Positions 30,380 to 34,498 of a stretch of DNA of 34,498 nucleotides are shown here, in pieces (position 1 is the stretch's first letter; the number at the start of each line of letters is the position of its first letter). The position numbers and the translations under genes are program-made. The DNA comes from Anaerolinea sp. Its GTDB lineage: Bacteria > Chloroflexota > Anaerolineae > Aggregatilineales > Aggregatilineaceae. The stretch spans positions 1-34,498 of the forward strand of contig DYEN01000356.1 of the NCBI GenBank assembly GCA_020725705.1. The letters are read 5' to 3'. The notes below the pieces were generated by a model, which was given only the letters and a program-made list of their open reading frames with translations, was not told the origin of the DNA and searched no databases.

Positions 30380-31381
30380 CTACTGAGCAGGCGTCGCGAT
30401 CTCGGCCTGGCTCATCAGCGACTCCAGATCGAACAGGAACGGGCTATTGGACGGGATGATCATCAACTGCACGTTCGGCCCCAGCGACTCGATATAGCGC
30501 CACTGGAGCAGCAGCGGGTTCTGCGAAAGTTGCTCGTTAATCAGTTGGAGCGCGGCAGCCTCGCCCTCGGCACGGATGCGCGCGGCGTCGGCCTCACCGC
30601 GTGCCAGGGCGCGGGCCTGCTCGGCTTCCTGCTCGCGCTGGCGGACGCGGAACTCCGCTTCCTGCGCCTGCTGCTGGGCGACCTGCTTCTGCTCGATCGA
30701 CGCCACGTATTCCGGCGAGAACGTGATATTGCGGATCAGCACGTTGGTTACCTCGAACCCTTCCGGCTCGATCAGTCTGCGCACGCCTTCTTCGACGGTC
30801 TGCTCCAGTTCGCTGTGTTCGGTGCCGTAGATTTGCTCAACGCGGAACTGCGTCAGCGCGCTCCGCACCTGGTTGCGTAGAGCCGGGCGCACCAGACCGT
30901 TGACATAGCGATCCTGCCAGTTGCGGTGCACGATGTTGGCGTTGGCCGGGCTGATGCGAAAGATAACCGTGACATCCAGTTCGACGCGCTGCCCGTCCTG
31001 CGTCAGCGCGACGACGGCGTCATCGCCGCGCACGGCTCCGGTGCTGACCGAGCCGGCCATCGTATATTCCTGCTGCGCGATGGAGTAGATCGTCGCTTCC
31101 TGAATGCCGGGGATGATCACGTGCAGGCCGGGGCCAAGCGGCGTGTCGAGCAGGTCGCCCGTCAGGACGTTGAAGACGACTGCCACCTCGTTCGGCTGGA
31201 CCTCGATCACGCCCGCGCCCATGACGAAGAACACGATCGCCAGCACCAGCCCGACGATCGTGATCAGCACCCCGCCGCGAATAGATGCGTTGCGGGACAG
31301 CAACTGAAGAATCATAAACCCGCCGAACCCCGCGATGGCAAGCCCGGCCAGAGCCAGCACATTGAAGACAATGTTGATCAT
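30380..31381 (-). CDS. SPFH / prohibitin-family membrane protein
   Basis: A 333-residue band-7 protein. Two hydrophobic segments (about residues 3-27 and 35-57) precede the SPFH domain (from about 60: EVQPNEVAVVFNVLTGDLLD, GPGLHVIIPGI, RVELDVTVIFRISP). A long Glu/Ala/Gln coiled coil follows (QKQVAQQQAQEAEFRVRQRE ...), with the prohibitin-like NPLLLQWRYIESLGPNVQLM end. SPFH proteins form ring assemblies that organise membrane domains and control proteases such as FtsH. The ATG at 31381 has AGGAG upstream. It is first in a minus-strand set with the propeller and EF-Tu-like genes. Confidence 0.9.
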   Translation of the reverse strand: MINIVFNVLALAGLAIAGFGGFMILQLLSRNASIRGGVLITIVGLVLAIVFFVMGAGVIEVQPNEVAVVFNVLTGDLLDTPLGPGLHVIIPGIQEATIYSIAQQEYTMAGSVSTGAVRGDDAVVALTQDGQRVELDVTVIFRISPANANIVHRNWQDRYVNGLVRPALRNQVRSALTQFRVEQIYGTEHSELEQTVEEGVRRLIEPEGFEVTNVLIRNITFSPEYVASIEQKQVAQQQAQEAEFRVRQREQEAEQARALARGEADAARIRAEGEAAALQLINEQLSQNPLLLQWRYIESLGPNVQLMIIPSNSPFLFDLESLMSQAEIATPAQ

Positions 31382-31493
31382 GCTGCAACTACTCCTCGTT
31401 TGTTCACGCTCGATCCTCTGGGAAAGCGCCGTTCGCTCTGCGCTGAAGCGGCATAAGGCGGTGATTGCCGCCCGTGAGGCGGCGTCCCTGACC

Positions 31494-31499
31494 ATTATA
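31494..31499 (-). promoter_or_regulatory. -10 element of the SPFH gene
   Basis: A perfect TATAAT on the minus strand (31499-31494) lies about 110 nt upstream of the SPFH start. There is no clear -35. Confidence 0.45.
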
Positions 31500-31558
31500 G
31501 CGGGTCGGGCGGCCCTGTGGCGGACGCTAAGCTGACATTCTGGGGACAGCGCCGCGTG

Positions 31559-31587
31559 TTGACACCGGCCAGATTTGGCTTTAACGT
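31559..31587 (+). promoter_or_regulatory. Candidate promoter of the Lgt-like and nitrilase genes
   Basis: A perfect -35 TTGACA (31559-31564), 17 nt, then a poor -10 TAACGT (31582-31587). The 31382-31659 gap holds only this and the SPFH promoter. Confidence 0.45.
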
Positions 31588-31659
31588 GGGGAAGATTATA
31601 GGATATCTCACGACTGCGGTCGAGTTTCTCTGGCGTGTGGCCCGCTGGCCAAGGAAGCG

Positions 31660-32511
31660 ATGAACCCGATCTTGATCGAAGCCGGGCCGCTCACCCTGCG
31701 GGCCTACACCGCCTGGCTGGGGGGCGGCCTGCTGCTGGCACTGGGCGTGATCGCGTGGCGCGGGGAGCAGCACGCGCCGGGTGCGGCGACGCGCTGGCTC
31801 GATGCGGCGCTGGCGGCGTTGGCGGCGGGTGTGGTGGGGGCGCGGCTGCTGCATGTTGCGCTCGAATGGGACTACTTCGCCGATCGCCTGGGGGAGATCC
31901 CTCGCGTGTGGCTGGGCGGCCTGGCGTGGCACGGCGGCGTGCTGCTGGCGCTGCCGGTGGCGCTGGTGGTCGTGCGCCGGCGGCGCGTGCCGCTCGCTGC
32001 CTGGACCGACGCGCTGGCGATCGCCTGGCCGTTGGGGATGCTGGCTGCCTGGATGGGCTGCCGCACGGCGGGATGCGCCTACGGGTACGAGGTCCGCACC
32101 CTGGCGGACCGGCCCGCCTGGATGGTGGCCGAGCTGCCGGATGTCTACGGGATCGTCGCGCCGCGCCTGGACGTGCAGCTTGCCGGGGCGGTGTTGAGCG
32201 GAGCGCTGCTGGCGCTCATGCTACTGCTGACCTGGCGCGGCTGGCTGAGCGGGCTGCGCTTCTGGCTGCTGCTGGCGCTGAGCGGCCTGGGGTTCTCTCT
32301 GCTCGGTTTTTTCCGCGCGGACCCCGCCGCCATGCTGCTCGATCGGCGCGCCGATCAGGTGTTTGACTTGATGATTCTGCTGCTGGGGACGGCGGGGGCC
32401 TGCCTGGTCTGGATCGAGCAGCGCCGCGCCGCACCTGCCCGGTGGCATGCAGAGGAGACAGGCGATGAAGCTGACTCTGGGGATCGCTCAGACCAGCCCG
32501 AAGCTGGGTGA
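31660..32511 (+). CDS. Lgt-like integral membrane protein (prolipoprotein diacylglyceryl transferase family)
   Basis: A 283-residue protein with about seven helices. The N-terminus (LIEAGPLTLRAYTAWLGGGL), VGARLLHVALEWDYFADRLGE and the essential-type His in GLAWHGGV (H91, equivalent to H103 of E. coli Lgt) match the Lgt family. The Lgt signature region, normally close to GRLGNFINGE, is MGCRTAGCAYGYE here, with C134 and C139. Related Lgt-like proteins with Cys-rich loops exist, and their substrate is uncertain. True diacylglyceryl transfer is possible but not assured. AAGGAAG precedes the ATG. The 3' end overlaps the nitrilase gene by 47 nt. Confidence 0.7.
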   Translation: MNPILIEAGPLTLRAYTAWLGGGLLLALGVIAWRGEQHAPGAATRWLDAALAALAAGVVGARLLHVALEWDYFADRLGEIPRVWLGGLAWHGGVLLALPVALVVVRRRRVPLAAWTDALAIAWPLGMLAAWMGCRTAGCAYGYEVRTLADRPAWMVAELPDVYGIVAPRLDVQLAGAVLSGALLALMLLLTWRGWLSGLRFWLLLALSGLGFSLLGFFRADPAAMLLDRRADQVFDLMILLLGTAGACLVWIEQRRAAPARWHAEETGDEADSGDRSDQPEAG

Positions 32512-33337
32512 TGTTCCGGCGAACCTGGCGCACCATCTCGAGCTGATCGAGCGCGCGGCGGCACAGTCGGTCGAGCTGCTGCTCTTTCCGGAGCTGTCAC
32601 TGACCGGCTACAACCTGCAAGACCTGGTCTACGAGGTCGCTGCCCGGCCAAGCGCGGACGATCCGATCTTCGGCCCGTTGCTGAGCGCGACGCATGACCA
32701 CGGCGTGGATGTGCTGGTCGGTTTCGTCGAGGAAGACCGGCGCCACCGCTTCTACATCTCGCAGGCATATCTCAGCGGCGGCGCGGTGGTGCATGTGCAT
32801 CGCAAGGTCTACCTGCCGACCTACACGCTGTTCGACGAGGGTCGCTACTTTGCCTGGGGCGACAGCGTGCGCGCCTTCAACACGCGCTTTGGGCGCGTCG
32901 GCGTGCTGATCTGCGAGGATTTCTGGCACGCCTCGCCGCCGTATCTGCTCTGGCTGGACGGCGCGGATATGCTTCTGCTGCACAGCGCCAGCCCTGGCCG
33001 CGGCCTGGACACGAGTGACCGGCTGGCGAGCGCCCGCTGGGTGGAGCGCATCAACCAGGCGTATGCAGGCCTGTTCACCAACTTCGTGATCCACGCCAAC
33101 CGCGTCGGTTTTGAGGATGGCCTGAATTTCTGGGGCGGCAGCACCATCGCGGACCCGGATGGCGAATTTCTGATTCACGGGCCGTATTTCGAAGAGGCGC
33201 TGCTGGTCCATACCATCGATCTCAACCAGCTTCATCGCACACGTAGCCGCCTGCCCCTGCTGCGCGACGAGCGCACTGGCCTTATGGCGCGCGAGCTGGC
33301 GCGCATCCTCGAAAATTCGGAGCAGGGGATGCGCTAG
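32465..33337 (+). CDS. Nitrilase-superfamily amidase, similar to the glutaminase half of NAD synthetase
   Basis: A 290-residue C-N hydrolase with the catalytic triad E43 (LFPELSLTGYNLQDL), K114 (HRKVYLPTYTLFDEGRYF) and C150 (GVLICEDFWHAS). The wording of these blocks is closest to the N-terminal glutaminase domain of glutamine-dependent NAD synthetase, but no synthetase domain follows in this frame. It may act as a stand-alone amidase or deliver ammonia to a partner encoded elsewhere. The ATG at 32465 has AGGAG upstream and lies within the Lgt-like gene. Confidence 0.85.
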   Translation: MKLTLGIAQTSPKLGDVPANLAHHLELIERAAAQSVELLLFPELSLTGYNLQDLVYEVAARPSADDPIFGPLLSATHDHGVDVLVGFVEEDRRHRFYISQAYLSGGAVVHVHRKVYLPTYTLFDEGRYFAWGDSVRAFNTRFGRVGVLICEDFWHASPPYLLWLDGADMLLLHSASPGRGLDTSDRLASARWVERINQAYAGLFTNFVIHANRVGFEDGLNFWGGSTIADPDGEFLIHGPYFEEALLVHTIDLNQLHRTRSRLPLLRDERTGLMARELARILENSEQGMR

Positions 33338-33524
33338 CCGGCCAACTGCTGGCAGGACTGGTATCTTCATCGCGCATTTCCGCTACGCATTCGTCAAGCC
33401 GTGTTCTTCCGAAAGTGTGCAGGCACATGCGCAGGTCTGGTGATCTGCACGCCACTCGGCCATCGATGACACGCTTCTAACGCCCCGCTGACGCCATTCT
33501 AATACCCCCCTGATAGACTTACGC

Positions 33525-33544
33525 TGCGATAATCGGATTTATCG
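33525..33544 (+). promoter_or_regulatory. Extended -10 of clpB overlapped by an inverted repeat
   Basis: TGCGATAAT (33525-33533) reads as an extended -10. CGATAA (33527-33532) and TTATCG (33539-33544) are inverted arms 6 nt apart that cover it, so a bound repressor would block transcription. It is neither a CIRCE nor a HAIR sequence. The rest of 33338-33605 has no gene. Confidence 0.4.
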
Positions 33545-33605
33545 GAACTTATGAAGAACGGAAAAAAAGGACCACAAACAATTCGAACGTGGGGGATGAT
33601 GAGAG

Positions 33606-34498
33606 ATGGATCTCAACCGGTTTACGACTAAAGCGCAGCAGGCGGTGATCGCGGCCCAGCGCCTGGCTGAGTCTTACAATCATAGTGAGCTAGAACCGCT
33701 ACATTTGCTGCTGGCGCTGCTCCAGCAGACCGACGGCGTGGTGCCGCAGGTGATCAGCAAGATCGGCGCGCGGCTGCAAAGCGTGCTGGCCGACGTGCAG
33801 AGTGCGCTTGCCAGCCGGCCGAAAGTCTACGGCAGCGCGGCGCAGGTGGGCGCCAGCCGCGCCGCGATTGACGTGCTGACGCGGGCCGAGTCCGAAGCGG
33901 GCAAGATGCGCGACGATTACGTCAGCACCGAGCATATTTTGCTGGCGCTGACCCAGGATCGCACCGCCGGCGATCTGCTGGCGCGGCACGGCGTCACTGC
34001 CGACGAGGTGCTCAAGGCGCTGACCAGCATCCGCGGCGGGCAGCGTGTCACCACGCAAGACCCGGAGAGCACATTCCAGGCGCTCGAAAAGTACGGGCGC
34101 GATATCACGGCGCTGGCGCGGCAGGGCAAGCTCGACCCGGTCATCGGGCGCGATGAAGAAATTCGCCGGGTGATCCAGGTGCTCAGCCGCCGCACCAAGA
34201 ACAACCCGGTGCTGATCGGCGAGGCGGGCGTCGGTAAGACCGCCATCGTCGAAGGGCTGGCGCAGCGCATCGTCAACGGCGACGTGCCTGAAGGGCTGAA
34301 GGATAAGCGCATCGTCGCGTTGGACATGGGCGCGCTGGTGGCGGGCGCCAAGTTCCGCGGCGAGTTCGAGGAGCGCCTCAAGGCCGTGCTGAAGGAAGTC
34401 AGCGACGCGCAGGGGCAGATCATCCTGTTCCTGGACGAGCTGCACACCATCGTCGGCGCGGGCCGGGCCGAAGGCTCGATGGACGCCAGTAACATGCT
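33606..34498 (+). CDS. clpB: ClpB-type disaggregase, 5' part (3' end outside window)
   Basis: The first 297 codons of a Clp/Hsp100 AAA+ chaperone that threads aggregated proteins together with DnaK. The N-terminal repeat domain covers residues 1-150 ([45 protein letters not shown]). The first AAA domain begins with [20 protein letters not shown], Walker A G205-EAGVGKT-212, the pore-loop region [14 protein letters not shown] and Walker B D277-E278 in [13 protein letters not shown]. The ATG at 33606 starts the conserved N-terminus after a GATGAGAG purine stretch. The frame runs open off the end of the window. ClpC is excluded by the ClpB-like N-terminus, though the middle domain is not seen. 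Confidence 0.92.
   Translation, partial: MDLNRFTTKAQQAVIAAQRLAESYNHSELEPLHLLLALLQQTDGVVPQVISKIGARLQSVLADVQSALASRPKVYGSAAQVGASRAAIDVLTRAESEAGKMRDDYVSTEHILLALTQDRTAGDLLARHGVTADEVLKALTSIRGGQRVTTQDPESTFQALEKYGRDITALARQGKLDPVIGRDEEIRRVIQVLSRRTKNNPVLIGEAGVGKTAIVEGLAQRIVNGDVPEGLKDKRIVALDMGALVAGAKFRGEFEERLKAVLKEVSDAQGQIILFLDELHTIVGAGRAEGSMDASNM

Noticed and set aside
33338-33605. A CIRCE element upstream of clpB
   Set aside because: No TTAGCACTC / GAGTGCTAA dyad is present.

Overview
The window looks like chromosomal DNA from a high-GC bacterium, most probably a Chloroflexota (Anaerolineae-like) lineage. This is an inference from the gene mix: a DUF6062-type protein, futalosine-type menaquinone tail-step genes, paired SPFH proteins, a pdhA-pdhB-E2 operon, GlpABC and many GTG/TTG-tolerant starts. 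I ran no database search. No rRNA, CRISPR array, transposase or integrase is visible, and coding density is high.

Layout. 1-1038 is the 3' part of a RecD2-type helicase gene, followed by a small 10-nt repeat patch. A lone AAA+ ATPase (1227-2471, minus) is divergent from a pyruvate dehydrogenase operon (E1 alpha, E1 beta, E2; 2676-6004) that ends in a strong terminator. The anaerobic glycerol-3-phosphate dehydrogenase operon glpABC follows (6200-10447). A minus-strand operon (12675 to 10497) carries an SPFH-like membrane protein, a PD-(D/E)XK-type nuclease and a SixA-type phosphatase. Divergent from it are a membrane TPR protein translationally coupled to an APH-fold protein, then an M29 aminopeptidase. 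Next come a phased 10-nt repeat array, a tRNA-Asn, and a Rieske-fold protein that has lost its cluster ligands.

17455-26092 is the most interesting part. It holds UbiD, UbiA, UbiE and UbiX homologues (the late prenylation, decarboxylation and methylation steps of menaquinone synthesis). Interleaved with them are an ABC importer whose substrate-binding protein is fused to a C-terminal c-type cytochrome, a DinB-like protein, a Mop (molybdate-binding) protein and an FMN-binding split-barrel protein. After it come a phage-type small ORF, tRNA-Ile(CAT) and tRNA-Gly, AzlCD, a duplicated Cys/His protein (DUF6062-like), a minus-strand SPFH / beta-propeller / EF-Tu-domain-II-like set, an Lgt-like protein overlapping a nitrilase-type amidase, and the first 297 codons of clpB.

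How the genes fit together. PDH supplies acetyl-CoA. GlpABC passes electrons from glycerol 3-phosphate to menaquinone, and the Ubi-type genes complete menaquinone. The cytochrome-tagged binding protein suggests an extracytoplasmic link between solute uptake and electron transfer, but its substrate cannot be read from the sequence. Several proteins keep a fold while losing the residues that define its usual chemistry: the Rieske-like protein, the APH-fold protein and the Lgt-like protein.
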